Assembly: GCF_905475395.1 (NCBI RefSeq)
Contig: NC_058342.1
Coordinates: 4,089,001-4,153,000, forward strand
Length of the DNA: 64,000 bases
From: Chrysoperla carnea
Lineage: Eukaryota > Arthropoda > Insecta > Neuroptera > Chrysopidae
Direction of reading: 5' to 3'
Positions 11,042 to 23,199 of the stretch are shown in pieces (within the stretch, counting starts at the first letter, position 1; each line of letters starts with the position of its first letter). The position numbers and the translations under genes were made by a program. The notes below the pieces were generated by a model that was not told the DNA's origin, made no database searches, and saw only the letters and a program-made list of their open reading frames with translations.

Positions 11042-11434
11042 TGGAATTCTTCGCGCTTTTCTAATGTTTCTTTGGAGAAATCCTCAGTAACGTAGGTAAT
11101 TTCGTGTATCTTCTTATTTTTTAGTATTTCGATTTTTTTGTTGTAAGTTGTGAGAGAGATCAACACCGGTCTAATTTTCCCTTCATTTTGTTTTCCAATT
11201 CAATGTAGTTTGTTAATATCTGAACTTTCTACTTTTACATTCAATTTTTGGGTTATTAGTTGAGTAACATTCTCGTATAGATTTGCGTAATTTGTATCTG
11301 TACCTTTTATTCCGTGTAATATGATGTTGTTTTTCTTATTCTAAAACTGTATTTTTGCTGAAAATTTGTATTTCTGATTTAAGGATTTTATGTTCTTCCA
11401 CTAACGGCTTAATCTTCTCATCAATGCTTGTCAT
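11042..11434 (-). pseudogene. RTE-like LINE, N-terminal protein fragment (copy 2, 5' of the interrupted LINE)
   Basis: This is the upstream half of the LINE that resumes at 9262. The minus strand from 11434 (methionine at 11432-11434) encodes a charged N-terminus, 'NNIILHGIK', 'LHWIGKQNEGKIRPVLI' and 'YVTEDFSKETLEKREEFHP'. The frame is then cut by the DNA element. On the far side 'RKKGK' continues the expected motif series. The open frame extends upstream to about 11530. A frameshift near 11340 is shared with copy 1. Confidence 0.7.
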
Positions 11435-11550
11435 AATTTTTTCTTTATTTTGAGTAATCAAAGATGTAATCAGTTTCGCAATAGCAAAACGTATTTTAGA
11501 TGTTTGCAGCCTGCTTGCAATGGAACGAATTTATAGTTTAATTTTTGATT

Positions 11551-12572
11551 ATAAAGTTCAAATTTTACAACAAAATGGCTCATGTTTAGAAAGTATTAAA
11601 AATCACTACAATATCAACTTAAATGTATTTTCGAACTGAGAATGTATCATAGAAGTTATGGTTGAAAATAGTTCTCGATTTTTGATTTAAAGTAGTCACT
11701 TGAAAAGTTATATATTAATTGTAAGATGCCAAATGTAAATTTTATGCAAAAAACATCATCCTTGAAGGAAAGCCTTATTTCACTTAAAAGTTATATGTTC
11801 CCTTAAAGTTATTAAAACTATTATGTTTAGCTAAAATATTGCACGAGATATTTAAAATAAAACTGTTTAAAATGAAGAGACAGAGAGGCTTATTTTATCT
11901 AAAAAAAATAATTAATTTGTTTTTAATTTAATTATTATTTACTGCTGTCCACTATACAATATTTAACTATTAGACTATGTTAAGTTTATTCACAAATTTA
12001 ACAACTTATAGATTGTTAGTAGTTATTTAGTTAATTTATTCAATTTATTTTTTTTTTTTAATATCAAGTTCAAACTTACAACAAAAGGATGAAGTATTTA
12101 ATAATATGTAACAAATCCCTCCAATATAAACTTGTATATGTTTAGAACTGAGGTAATTTTTGTTAATAATTCTCGACTTTATGCTTTATATAATCACTAT
12201 AAAACTAATATATTAATTATTGTCCAAATGTACATTTTATGAAAAGAAACGGCAGAACTGGAAAGAACGTTTTATTTCACTAATCAAAGCAGTCGATGTG
12301 TTTACAGAACTAGGAATTTAGACATAATTTAAATGTTCACTCAAAGATATTAAAAGTTTTTTGTATAATTGAAGAAAGAAGAGATATTTAAAAATTCACT
12401 TAAAGGTATTTAAAAGTTTTGTATATAATTAAATGAAAAAAGAAAAAATTATTAATAATTAAAAATAATAATTACAAATTTTTAAAATTAATTAAAAAAA
12501 ATTTTTTACTGCCTGGTTTCGAACCACCGAGCTTTATTAAGTTGCTTAACTTTGTTCCACTAATTTTGAATA
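11551..12572 (-). repeat. Two diverged tandem ~510-bp units (copy 2)
   Basis: This is the duplicate of the 477-1500 arrangement with the same tRNA-like B-box region at about 12515-12530. It differs only in a few A/T run lengths. Confidence 0.45.
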
Positions 12573-13570
12573 ATGAAGATTATATTTTATTACAAAATAT
12601 ATCTTAAAATGTACACCATAACAGCAACTAAACCTTCGTCTTTTCGAACTGAGATTATTATTATTAGTTTTATATTATTGTTGATTATAATAATCGATTT
12701 TATTGTTATTGTTATGATTTATGATTGCCAGAAATAAATGCAATATACAATCGTCTTTTCCAATAATTTTTATTTCGCAATTATTCGTTACCCTTTTATA
12801 CGGGGTCGATGATTTAATCATCTTCTGTTCGCTTGAAATTGCTATATTTAATCAATATGATTTTTTTATTATTATGTAGGAGATATTAGGAAGGTAAATG
12901 AAATCTGGTATGGCTTTCTGTGAGAGGAAATATTTTTGTGAATATAATATTTGTCAACTTTTGATATTTGTACAGAGAATAGCTTTAGAAATTCGTACAT
13001 ATGTTCAACATTCTATAAATTAATAATTTTCTTGTGTATTCAAGATATATCGGCAAAAATACCTTGGATTGCTAGTAAAATTGTGTTCATTTATTTCTGG
13101 AATTTCTTTATTTATTGTTTAAGAGATATTGTTGTTCTAAAATTGCTCTTTCAGTGCGGTTGCGATACCTAGTGGTATTAGTAATATTTAGTAAAATATA
13201 TTGTTCCTTGTCAATAGTTTCTGTTATAACATCAAATCGATTGATCAAATTTAAAATAATTTATTTATTTTCATGTTATTTTATTAGATGTCCAAAAATA
13301 TCTCATATATAATGATAATAAATAATTACAATGTTATATAATAAAAATAAATTAAGAAAAATAATAACAAAACTATAATAATAAATAGAAAAGAAATCTT
13401 TCAAACATCTTGCAATAGGGCTGAATTTGTTCGTAAAATAAAACATATATAAAATCTCCCAATAGATAAAATTGGTTATAAGCGATATTTGAATACAATA
13501 TAAAGTTTATATGCACCCTTACAAATTTAAATTCATATACGTCTCCGAACAGAAATTCGGTTGTTGACGG
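12573..13570. other. AT-rich non-coding leader of the Gypsy element (copy 2)
   Basis: This is a copy of 1501-2500. No gene is recognised and no LTR partner was found. Confidence 0.5.
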
Positions 13571-13586
13571 AAACGCCCCTCAGGCT

Positions 13587-14035
13587 ATGTGTAGCTTTGA
13601 ATGCTGCACCTTAAAGGGACATAATTGCCCAAATAGGGTTCCGAACATGGTTTCGGTCCATACTTCGAACTCAAATTCGGTCTGTGGATCTAGCAACGGT
13701 TATTCTTGCGATCAAGGTAACTCACAATGTTTGGCTTCAACTATCAACAAATCCAATTCAAATGCAAATTATAGTTATAATTCAATTAACACATATTCAA
13801 TATAATCGTCGGGTAGTCCACTTGTAGCTACTGTAAATTAAGAGGTCACACATATTTCAGAATGCCGCAGAAGAAGATATAATAATTCTCGTTATTCGAA
13901 TGCTAGAGTATCTAACCAGAATTCGCCCATCGCAAACCAAAATGGTGAGGCCTTGAATGGCAATGTTTCTTTTGCCCAGCTCCAATACACCGAATCCAAA
14001 AAACTAATTACTGAACCTCGACATATTCAAAACAA
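13587..14035 (+). pseudogene. Gypsy gag C-terminal fragment (copy 2)
   Basis: This is the counterpart of 2513-2940. It differs by single-base insertions at several places (for example 'TCAATATAAT' for 'TCAAATAAT', 'GCCCAGC' for 'GCCAGC', 'TCAAAACAAA' for 'TCAAACAAA'). The extra C near 13977 gives a longer, more plausible gag tail ('VSFAQLQYTESKKLITEPRH') than copy 1. Other indels damage frames that are open in copy 1. The ancestor probably had features of both. Confidence 0.6.
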
Positions 14036-15265
14036 AACTTCCGTTAGTGTACGTCTCATTTTACAATTATCCAATTCTTGCGTTGCTCGACTCAGGTAGC
14101 ACTTTAAATTTAATTACTTCAAGATGTCTTCAAAAAATTTTGATCCCCATAGAATAAAAATTCAAGTAACTGAAAATCGAAGCGTATTTGCCTGGCGCTT
14201 TATCTTTAAAGCTGAACAAATTTTGTCTTCTACATTTTAAACTAAATTCGTATTACTGCAAAATTCTTTATTACCGAATTTTTACCATGCGAGGTCATAA
14301 TTGGTGCCAATACTCTGTCTACATGCGGTATTTTGTTAGATATTTCAATTTCACGCGTCAAGTTCTCATTTAATCTTTCGGTATCCATTCCGTTCGTAAA
14401 ACAAAAGTTTCTTCAAAACTCAATCGCGGTCATTACGGAATTTAAGGCTGAATTAAACGAGTTACAAAGAAAACGGCTTAACAATATTATAAGTAGTTAT
14501 CCTATGGTTCTTACCAAAACTCCGGGACGAGCTAGAAATTATGAGTACAAAATTATTCTAAAAGATTTTGAACCGGTTAGGAAAGGTCCATACTATTTGC
14601 CTCCAGACAAGCTACCTTTATTGGAAGAACATATTAATGAATTAGTCGAGTCGGGTATATTATTCGCATGTCAGAGTCCCTACGCCTCATCAGTATTCTT
14701 CGTAGCTAAACAGTCGGGTGTTGTTAGGTTATGTGCAGATTATCGATTTTTAAATACCAAAATTCAGTTCGATCCGTTCAGTGCATGTAAAATGAACACA
14801 ATCTTTAACAGTCTAGGATCCGCAAAGTACTTTTCAATATTTGATCTAAATCAATCGTTTTACCAAATTCCGTTAAGCCAGGATTCGCGTCATATTACAG
14901 CAATCATTACGCAAGTAGGTCAGTATGCCTTTTCAGTGTTGCCTTTTGGTTTAGTAAATTCCGATCAAGGTTTAAATAGATATCTAGTCAGGGAATTCGC
15001 TCAATTTAGAAAAGAGCAATTTTTTTTACAATATTATGATGACTTAATCATCTATAGTTCATCCTTGGACCAACATTTATCTCAAATCAATAGAGTTTTA
15101 TTAAAATTTAAAGAATTAAACCTAACGGTGAACCCGGATAAAGTTAAACTTTGTATGACTCGTTTAAAACTTCTGGGCCTTGTCATTTCAAATCAAGGTC
15201 GAGTTCCCGATCCGGATAAATGGGCAGCAATTATAAATTTATCATTTCCTAGAAAACTTAACTAA
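14036..15265 (+). pseudogene. pol: Gypsy pol: protease and reverse transcriptase (copy 2)
   Basis: This is the same element as at 2941-4191. The protease region is more broken here: an extra A near 14175 and the replacement of a short stretch near 14254 shift the frame. The long RT frame (14333-15265) therefore starts later than in copy 1. The RT boxes, including 'YYDDLIIYSS', are identical to copy 1, and the frame ends at the equivalent one-base shift. Confidence 0.9.
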
Positions 15266-15299
15266 AAGAACACTAAAAGATTTACAAAAATTTATTGGT

Positions 15300-16271
15300 A
15301 TGTGTGCCTTCTACTCAAAATTTATTCCAAATTTTAGCACAATAGTGGCACCCTTGAACGCCCTCAAAAAGAAAAATGCAAAATTCATTATAGAATCTAT
15401 ACATTACGAATCTTTTGAAAAGTTAAAAAAGGCATTAATTTCGCCTCCATTATTGAGATTTCCTGATTTTAAAAGAAAGTTTATTTTGACCACGGACGCT
15501 AGTTCCAAAGGTATTGCTGGCACGTTAAGCCAAGATTTTGACGATGGCAGGCATCCAATAGAATTTTTTTCTAGAAGACTCCAAAACGCAGAATTTAGAT
15601 ATTGTGCGCATGAACTTGAACTCTTGGCAGTCGTAAAATCTTTAGCTCATTTCAAAGATTATCTTTTGGAGAGAGAATTCGTTCTTGAAACTGACGCAAG
15701 GTCATTAATTTGGATTTTCAAACAACCACAAGCTTTCAATAAACTTTCGCGCTGGATTCTCCAGATGTCACGTTTTAACTTTACCCCGATTCACGTTCGT
15801 GGACAACACAATTTTGTGAGTGACGCTCTGTCACGTTTATTTGATGTTAATGATAAGAATGTTAAAGAGGAAAGTATTTTAGAATCTGACCCAGTGGCTT
15901 TATTAAATACGTTAGTTCATTCTACTCCCCAAGGGTATTTATCAGTAAGCGAAGCTCAAAGGCTTTCAGAATATTGTAATTCCGTTTACGCTGACATAAA
16001 GTCAGGCAAAAATATTAAAAACTTCTTTATTCGTGATGGTTTACTTTGTCGTTTCGTCGGAAAAAATCGTAACAAAAGAATCGTGTTACCGAATACCATG
16101 TTGAGTTTTGTTCTGGAATATTTTCACTCTACTATGCACCATGGTACGTTAAAAACTTATCGTGATATAGCAAAAAGATTTTGGGCTCCTGAATTATTTA
16201 AAACTGTAAAAACTTTCGTGAGTGAGTGTAGGGTATATGCGTCTTCAAAATCGTCAAATAAACTCAAATAG
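15300..16271 (+). pseudogene. pol: Gypsy pol: RT end, RNase H, integrase zinc region (copy 2)
   Basis: The translation is identical to 4226-5197 in copy 1 over all 323 codons, with the same frameshift on each side. Identity across a decayed gene shows that duplication followed decay. Confidence 0.9.
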
Positions 16272-16286
16272 TGCTCCAAATCTGGC

Positions 16287-17112
16287 TTTAATACCTCCAA
16301 ATGAAGTGTGGCCCATTTGTATATAGATTATATTGGTCCCCTAATTACATCTACTGATTCTTTCCGTTTTATTTTAGTGATTGTTGACGGATTTTCCAAA
16401 TATGTTGTCGCAAAAGCTACACGCAGATCTACGGCGGAAGTGACTACAAAAGTATTAAGAGAAACTTTCTTACAATATGGTTTTCCTAAGTTATTGACAT
16501 CAGACAACGGATCGGCTTTTAGATCACAGAAGCTTGCAGATTTTTAATGGCTCATGGAGTAAAAGCAATTTTTACTTCTGGTTACAACCCAGAAGTAATC
16601 TCTGTGAACGTAATAATCAAAATATAAAAACAAATTTATCGACCATTATGAAGGAATACGACCAGCAACATAAAAATTGGAGTAACATGCTTCCATACGT
16701 CGTATATAATTATAATCGCACTTTCCACCAAACGATTAAGTGCACAGCTGCGGTTGTATTTTTTGGCAGAGAATTGTATACTTCTCTGGATCTCGCACTT
16801 AATATTGATTTATGTGCAGAAAAGCCGGACTTAAGTTTTGTAAGCAAAAATCTTAAAGAGTATTTTATCAACAAATCAAAACGAACATTAGAATACGCAT
16901 CAAAGTTTCGAATAAACCAAACTGTCATGTTAAAAAATCATGCATTGACATCAACAACTGAACGGGATAAGAAGTTCATGGATAAATACAGTGGTCCTTA
17001 TAAAATCGCTAGATTCACAACACCAGTTTCTGTGGAACTTCAAGAAATCGACTCGAAAATTGGTAAAAAATCCCACATACAATACATCAAACCCTACGGA
17101 AGTGATAACTAA
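16287..17112 (+). pseudogene. pol: Gypsy pol: integrase core and C-terminus (copy 2)
   Basis: This is the duplicate of 5213-6038 with the same frameshift between the second catalytic Asp region and the Glu region, and the same TAA end. No difference in the translated product was seen. Confidence 0.9.
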
Positions 17113-19040
17113 TACACATAAGTTATTTAAATAAGTAAGCTCCTTCAGAGACATTATCAGTTAATTTTCTTTATTTAATAAGTTTAAAGATTTAAAGTTT
17201 TTTATTCTTCTGTTTTGATTCACAATGCAAGCAAGACCAAGCATATGCAGGGAAAAAGGGAAAATATATATATATATATATATATATATCTTCATAGTGT
17301 GAAACAGTCTTTATATTCCATCATATTGTGGTTAGCATCTACCTTCATATATTTATTTTACAGTTAAATGTCAAAAAATGCTAGGGTTTTTGTTTTTTTT
17401 AAATATTTATGGTGGCAGAGAGATTCATTACTTAGTAGAAAGAACGCATCAGAGGACTCTCTTATAGTTTGGTCGCCTTGAAGAACGGACCACAAAATTT
17501 TTATATGGAGGATTAAACATGGTTGGATAGGATTAAGCGTGGTTGGATATTATAATTGAAAAATGATGGGTTAAAATACAATACTTTAATGTACGGTAAA
17601 TAAATAATAGCAGTTTAAAAGGTAATGTGAAAATTTTTTCCTTGTTTTCGATCTTGCTTGCATAAATTTATTTTCTAACCCATGACATGTCGAGGTAATA
17701 TTTTTCAAGTAATTTTAAAGTCATTATATAACCGTTGGTTCTAGGATGAATTGAATTTTCTCATTTAGGTTCCGTCGTGAAACGACGCTTAAATTATTTA
17801 TACAGTTTCAAAAACCTAACACGTTTTTTAATTACGTTTTTGTGCACTATGTCGGGGTTATTGGTCGCGACAATCATTCGTAGGATGTTGAAATTACCAT
17901 CCTAACAGTATTAGTATAACGTCGTTAGTTGGGGGTTCTATTTCGTTAATTTTGCAATAATGTTGTGTAGTTTTAACTAATGTTCGAGTTAAGGTTTTCG
18001 TTATTCAATACGCGTGTACAAATTTAATTTATAATAATTTTTCTGAGTACGCATATTGCTTGTTAATATAATTTATTTCGTATACGACAGGGTGTAGTGG
18101 AAATTGAAGTACATTTAAAACGTGTTAGTTTTTATGATTTATTCGGGTGACACACACCCTATTTTATAATTTAAATCAATGTAGGTTTAAAGTATGATAA
18201 GTTGAATTTGTAGCTTCTGAGGTGGTATCTAAGTTTGTTAATATTTAATTAACCTCATGCTATCGTTTAGTAAAATAATGGTTTATATGTATTAAAGTCA
18301 ATTGTTTAAATTTGTTAGTATTTTGGTTAAAATTTTCGTACCACTACGGTAAACGTAATTTATAGATTTAAAGTTATAGTTTCAAACGTTGTTATTTTAA
18401 GTTTGTTTAAGAAGTTTGTTAAAATAGTTTCAGTGTAAACTCATGTTATAGTTTAGCCGTTTAAAATAAATTGTTATCGATATCGAGTATAGTGGTTATC
18501 TGTTATATCTTCTTTCAGACTTTGACTAAGTTGCCCTCTTCTCTACACTGATGCATAAGGGTTCCTTTGCAAGGAATTAGATCTGGGATAAATCCTCTGG
18601 GAATGGATTGGGTTTAGTTTCTCAATCCCGACTTGGGCCCAATTTTAACATCTGGTATCCGCTTCTAATGTCCATCAAACTCTCATTTATTCATTTTTTA
18701 ATTAATTATTGATAATTTTTTTTAAGCGACGTTATTTATTAGAGTATAAATTTACCCAAAGATATATTTTTATGTAACATATGGTAACAGATATTCAAAA
18801 AATTTGCTACAATACATATTAAACATTGTTAGTTTCTTTAAAAAAAAATACAGTTATGGATGCTCGGATTATATAAAACTTATAATGAACTTATTAAATT
18901 TAATATTGACTATTAAAACCTTCTTCCAAACAATAGAAACATTGGTCCAAATTCCCAAACGATATTGTCTATCGTTAATTTTTTAGTATTTATAAGATTT
19001 CGGATGGTAGTTGATAATTATATTGTATAATTGCCATTGC
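17113..19040. other. 3' flank of the Gypsy element (copy 2)
   Basis: This is a copy of 6039-7970, with the (TA)n tract four bases shorter (about 17263-17290). No coding region. The possible LTR end and primer-site-like sequence recur at about 18635-18670. Confidence 0.3.
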
Positions 19041-19069
19041 TAATTATATTGTATAATTGAATAGAGCCG

Positions 19070-19668
19070 GCAGGGCCGAATTTAAACTTCTGCCGCCCCA
19101 TCATTGAAATATCACTAAAAGTTATGTAGTTTTGATATTTTATTTAAAAAAAATTAAAATATCTAATGTATTGCAAATAATTTATTATATATTATATACT
19201 TTGATATGACATAAAAAAATATTATAATAATTTTTTTCACAGGCAAACACACCTGAATTTTTTAATTGCGAATTTTTCGATTAAATCTTCACAATCTAAA
19301 CGTTGAAGCACGTCCGAGTCGATGCATAGAATAGCTAAGCTATTGGTCTATTTGCAAAAAAATTCAAAATCGTTCTTAATTTTTCCAAAGAAAAACCAAA
19401 TTTAAATTTTATGATTCCAGCAAATTAAAAAATCAAAAATTGCCATTTCAAATCTTCTTAGAAATGAATTAATTAAATTAATTCGTTTTGACAAATATTG
19501 TATGAGTCGAATTTTTTGAATTATCTATTAAATGATGTATGATTTATTTAAAGAATAAAAATTTCTATTGAGAAATTTTGATGACAATAAACAAATTTTC
19601 TTCCACCTTTCAAATTTTGCCGCCCTGGGCACTAGCCCCGACTGCCTCTAGTGTTAATCCACCGCTGT
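19070..19668. mobile_element. Possible degenerate hAT-like MITE
   Basis: The left edge 'CAGGGCCGAATTTAAAC' (19070) resembles the reverse complement of the right edge, 'CAGCGGTGGATTAACACTAG' (ending at 19668). Inside each edge lies a related GC-rich word (CTGCCGCCCC at about 19089; TGCCGCCCTGGGC at about 19619), while the interior is AT-rich. Such 'CAG..GCCGGATTAA' ends are common in non-autonomous hAT elements. Flanking bases share AGAG, but no clean 8-bp target duplication is visible. There is no coding content. Confidence 0.35.
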
Positions 19669-20370
19669 AGAGAGGTATCAAGTGTTACTTTTTATAAAAG
19701 AGTATTTACATTTATGATGTACATATTCAATTAAATTTCTAATAGGGATTTATTGTTTGTTACTTTTATTGATTCTATAAGCAGCGTCATCATAAATACT
19801 ACCAGCTATTACATTAATTATTGATCTTTACCCGTTAACTAAATCTCGTTTATTTGCTTTGGTTTAGTATGATTTTAAGCTATTTTAGTCCTTGATTGTA
19901 TGATCTATACTACCAATTGTTGATAAAAAGAAGGTAATATTTATATGAATTCAATGATTAAAACGTGTGTCTTATTTAGGGAGTAATCCGTAGGTATTGC
20001 TCATGTCGCTATTTTTCATCAATTTTCCAGTGACTGTTCATTTGTAACAAGAAATTTTTTTCTGTTGTTTACTTTTTCTAATCTTAATTTTATGTTATTT
20101 TTGTGTCTTCTAAGTATTTTTGAAATCTTTTGTAAATTTCTAGTGTTTTTTATGAATCAAGGTAATTTTCTCATATATCTGGAGGACCGATACGATTAAC
20201 GTTTTTCGAAGAATTAAACATTTTTATTGAAATTTTTTGCTTATTTATTTTAGTATTATTTGTCATAAAAATTTTTTTGTAATCTTTTGTAAATTTCTAC
20301 TGCTTTTTATGAATCCAGTTAATTTTCTGATATATCTATAGGGCCTATACGAATTTTAATTATTAGATTC
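19669..20370. other. Unassigned AT-rich sequence
   Basis: No reading frame or repeat is recognised. Two stretches (about 20105-20190 and 20275-20345) share 'TTTGAAATCTTTTGTAAATTTCTA' / 'TAATCTTTTGTAAATTTCTA'-like words followed by 'TTTTTTATGAAT', so a short diverged duplication of about 170 bp is likely. Confidence 0.4.
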
Positions 20371-20870
20371 TTACGAATAATTAAACATTTTATTCAAATT
20401 TTTGGTTTGGTCGTAGACGGATTTCATTTCTTCTTTGTGTTGATAACTAAAACTCGTCATTATGTTGTTTGTTGCTAGGGTTATTAATGTATTTTCTCTA
20501 ATTCCATGTATTACTTCAAATGGTGTTAGCTTAATAGCATTGTGGATTAAATTATTATACGCTAAAACAGCTAAACTTACTTGTCGGTTAAAGCATAATT
20601 TAGAAATTTTTTGTTTTATTACTAGCATTAATTGAATGAGTGCATAATGAAATATTTTGATTGTTGAATTCCCTGAAGAAGTACGAGTTCAGGTGGTGCG
20701 TTTGTTTATATCGTAAAATTTTTTAATCAGTGAAGTTGTTTCCTACAAATTTCATACCAGCGTTGTGTATGCAGTTATTTGGTACACCATGTCCGCTCAT
20801 GAATTTTTTCAATCCTCAAGAACATTTTTTGAGATCCTAGCTTTTATGGAGTAAACTTCTACATAAGGTA
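20371..20870 (-). pseudogene. Gypsy-type integrase core fragment
   Basis: Reading the minus strand, 'GHGVPNNCIHNAGMKFVGNN' (about 20800) occupies the place of the second catalytic Asp motif. 'TSSGNSTIKIFH' (about 20690) matches the third-residue region with Lys in place of Glu. 'LAVLAYNNLIHNAIKLTPFE' (about 20560) matches the conserved 'AYN..IH..T..TPFE' block. The last 85 codons are open and the rest is frameshifted. No other pol domains are adjacent. This is an old fragment with two catalytic positions lost. Confidence 0.75.
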
Positions 20871-20874
20871 AATG

Positions 20875-21970
20875 TACATTATTACGGGTTAGTACGTTAT
20901 TCGGGAGTTTTTTATTTTAATCAAAAAATAAGAAACACTAAATAAATTTTTAATTTTAAAAAATAACAGAGCCTGTAGCACTAAAATATTACCAAAAAAA
21001 TCGACTTTTGAACAAATCAAATCACACTTAAATACTCATATCAATCGAAAAAGTGATCGATCGGTGAACATCTTGTTTTAAAACAAATATGTTGTCTGTA
21101 AACGTAAGATGACAGTGTCCGATTGTTAAGCTTTTTTTAGTTTACTGGAAAGTTTATCATTTTTGAATATGTAAAAATATTGAGTTAAATGAACAAATAA
21201 ATCGTTTTAAAGCTTTTTCCAATTATTTTAATTCATTATTTTCTTTAAATTATGATTCCCGGAATTATGTTCTTAAATCAGTGTAAGTGAACCATATTAC
21301 GGGAGTTTACCGTAAGTAGGGAAAATAAGAAGTAATTATTTTTAACTCTCATTTTAAATTGGTGTTATAATTATTGAAATATTTTATACCGATTGAAGCA
21401 GTAGATACCGTAGAATTTTGTGAGGTAATTACGGGATATGTTTATTTATTTAAATATTTTATTTTTTTTAATTTGACTAATTTATGCTTAAATAGTTGCT
21501 CTTTATAATAAGTATATAATGTGTGTTTAACTCCCGGAATAATGAGTTTTTACTTATGTATACAATTCCGGGAGTATCACATTGTACAAGAGAAAATTGA
21601 AACTTGATTTTATTTTGTTATTTAAATTAATTTTTGATCATTATTAATGTTAAAATAACTTTTACTATTATTAAAAGAATTTAAAAAAATAACAATTCTA
21701 TTAACGTCATAAATTTAATAACAAAAATATTTATAATACCAGTGATTTATTGTCATTAGTATTCCGCAATGTTATGTTTTTTTTTTTTTAAATTAATTAA
21801 AAATTTAAAATTTTTCAATCAAATTTTATATGATAATACTCCTTAATCTTAATTACATTAAATAAAACAATTTTTTAACTTACCTATGTTAAGTGTGTAT
21901 CCCGGAATTATGTACTTTTATTCCCGGAATCAGATTCAAAGCCAAATTTTATCACGGGATTAGAAAAAAT
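20875..21970. repeat. Region with scattered CCGGAATTATG / CATTATTACGGG motifs
   Basis: A short word related to 'CCCGGAATTATG' or its complement occurs about ten times in 1.1 kb on both strands (around 20881, 20900, 21250, 21300, 21430, 21535, 21568, 21900, 21925, 21955). The background between copies is very AT-rich and unrelated. No ORF is present. The spacing is irregular, so this is not a simple tandem repeat. It may be a binding-site array or the subterminal region of an unrecognised transposon. Confidence 0.5.
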
Positions 21971-22412
21971 GAACAAAACTAATTGTCAATAAATCATTTT
22001 ATACAACAAATAAATTTTTATAGTGGAAATATTTATATTTATTTCAATAATCAGCTTCAAAGTGCATTATCTACTAAATTTATTTCTTATTGCCTGAAAA
22101 TTAGAGTCACCTTTATAAAAAACATCTATTTGTAGAAATTCTAAAGGTTTAGTTGCCTGTTGGACTTAGACTTTTGTAATTTTTATGGATGATGTTCACA
22201 TTTACATAGAATTTAACTTTATTTGACACAAGTCAAGATTACAATTTACAATATAAATGACAGTGTAGAAACAAATTTAAAAAAATTAATAATTCAATAG
22301 AAATTAAGTAAGACTGATTGAAGAGGAAATAATTACAATATCAGAAAAAGAAAAAACAAAATTTCAAAAAGAAAAACAAACCTTATTAAATAAAAATAAA
22401 AATAAAGTAAAA
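21971..22412. other. Unassigned AT-rich sequence
   Basis: No gene or repeat is seen. It is probably the 3' untranslated part of the minus-strand LINE fragment that follows. Confidence 0.4.
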
Positions 22413-22634
22413 TTAATGAATTCCAATTATGGGTAGTTGAGACATACAGTGTTTCATTAAATATTTCAAGTATTGTGAAACTGGCTGTTCTAGTTCAGGT
22501 TTCCATACATTTAAAATCTCTGTGGTCGAGAATTCATCATATGTATGTGACAGATCTTTTTCTGGAACGGTGGTTTCTCTACAGTCTTCTATCAAATGCT
22601 CAATATTTTCATTTCTATCACACAGTAGACATAT
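22413..22634 (-). pseudogene. Non-LTR retrotransposon C-terminus, cut by the TIR element
   Basis: The minus strand from 22634 to 22413 is open and starts with 'RICLLCDRNENIEHLIEDC', a C-x2-C-x8-H-x4-C arrangement typical of the end of LINE ORF2 proteins. It then continues for about 55 codons to a TGA. The frame is interrupted exactly at the target-site duplication of the TIR element. Beyond the element (28915 upward, minus) a short open stretch can join in frame, although it soon meets a stop. The clade is uncertain. Confidence 0.65.
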
Positions 22635-22640
22635 CCTAAC
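22635..22640. repeat. Target-site duplication CCTAAC (partner 28915-28920)
   Basis: CCTAAC directly precedes the left TIR tip and directly follows the right TIR tip. Confidence 0.9.
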
Positions 22641-22734
22641 AGTAGAAGAGTCACAGGGATTTCAGCGCAGTTGGATGGTACACTTTTCAAAAAAGGGCAA
22701 ACCTAGGTGAATGTTGGAAACCTCGGAAGTTGGA

Positions 22735-23120
22735 GGGGATAGATGACGTCATTGACCAATAGTAAATCAAGATGGCGTCGGGAGGTGTGGTGTTGGGGAA
22801 TAATGGCTGCCTAAGCATTGATGACGTCATTGGCTTTGACCAATAGTAGCGCTGTAAAAATCAAGATGGCGTTGGGAGGTGTGGTGGGGTGAGGAATGGC
22901 TAAACGGGGGGGTTGGCTTTAACCAATAGTGGCGGAGAGTGAACAGGGGGCGGGACGTAAGGGCAAACCTAGGTGAATGTTGGAAACCTCGGCATTGGCC
23001 AATAGTAAATTAAGATGGCGTCGGGAGGTGTGGTGGAGGAGAATAATGGCTGCCTAAGCATTGATGACGTCATTGGCTTTAACCAATAGTGGCGGAGAGT
23101 GAACGGGGGCGGGACGTTGA
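22735..23120 (+). promoter_or_regulatory. Promoter-like motif cluster in the left TIR tip
   Basis: Within 390 bp there are three TGACGTCA palindromes (22744-22751, 22822-22829, 23065-23072), at least five CCAAT boxes (22756, 22840, 22922, 22999, 23083), three AAGATGGCG words (22769, 22863, 23012) and two GGGGGCGGG boxes (22945, 23105). These equal known ATF/CREB, NF-Y, YY1 and Sp/KLF motifs. The cluster is far more GC-rich than its surroundings. It is duplicated in mirror image at the other end. Promoter activity is inferred, not shown. Confidence 0.6.
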
Positions 23121-23199
23121 CATTAGTCAGCAATTTTCAAGAATATGTTAATTTGACCTTGAAAAATATTGTAATTTGACACTTTATACATGATAAAAT

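Larger units (their letters stand above)
11075..19040. repeat. Copy 2 of the ~8-kb duplicated segment
   Basis: This is the second copy of 1-7970, in the same orientation. Differences are few: homopolymer length changes near 11900 and 12050, a shorter (TA)n tract at 17263-17290, and a cluster of small indels between about 13800 and 14255. After 19040 a 19-bp sequence (19015-19033) is repeated at 19041-19059, and then unrelated sequence begins. Confidence 0.93.

Noticed and set aside
19015..19059. 19-bp direct repeat at the end of the duplicated segment as a target-site duplication
   Set aside because: Only seven bases separate the copies and no element lies between; more likely a junction product.
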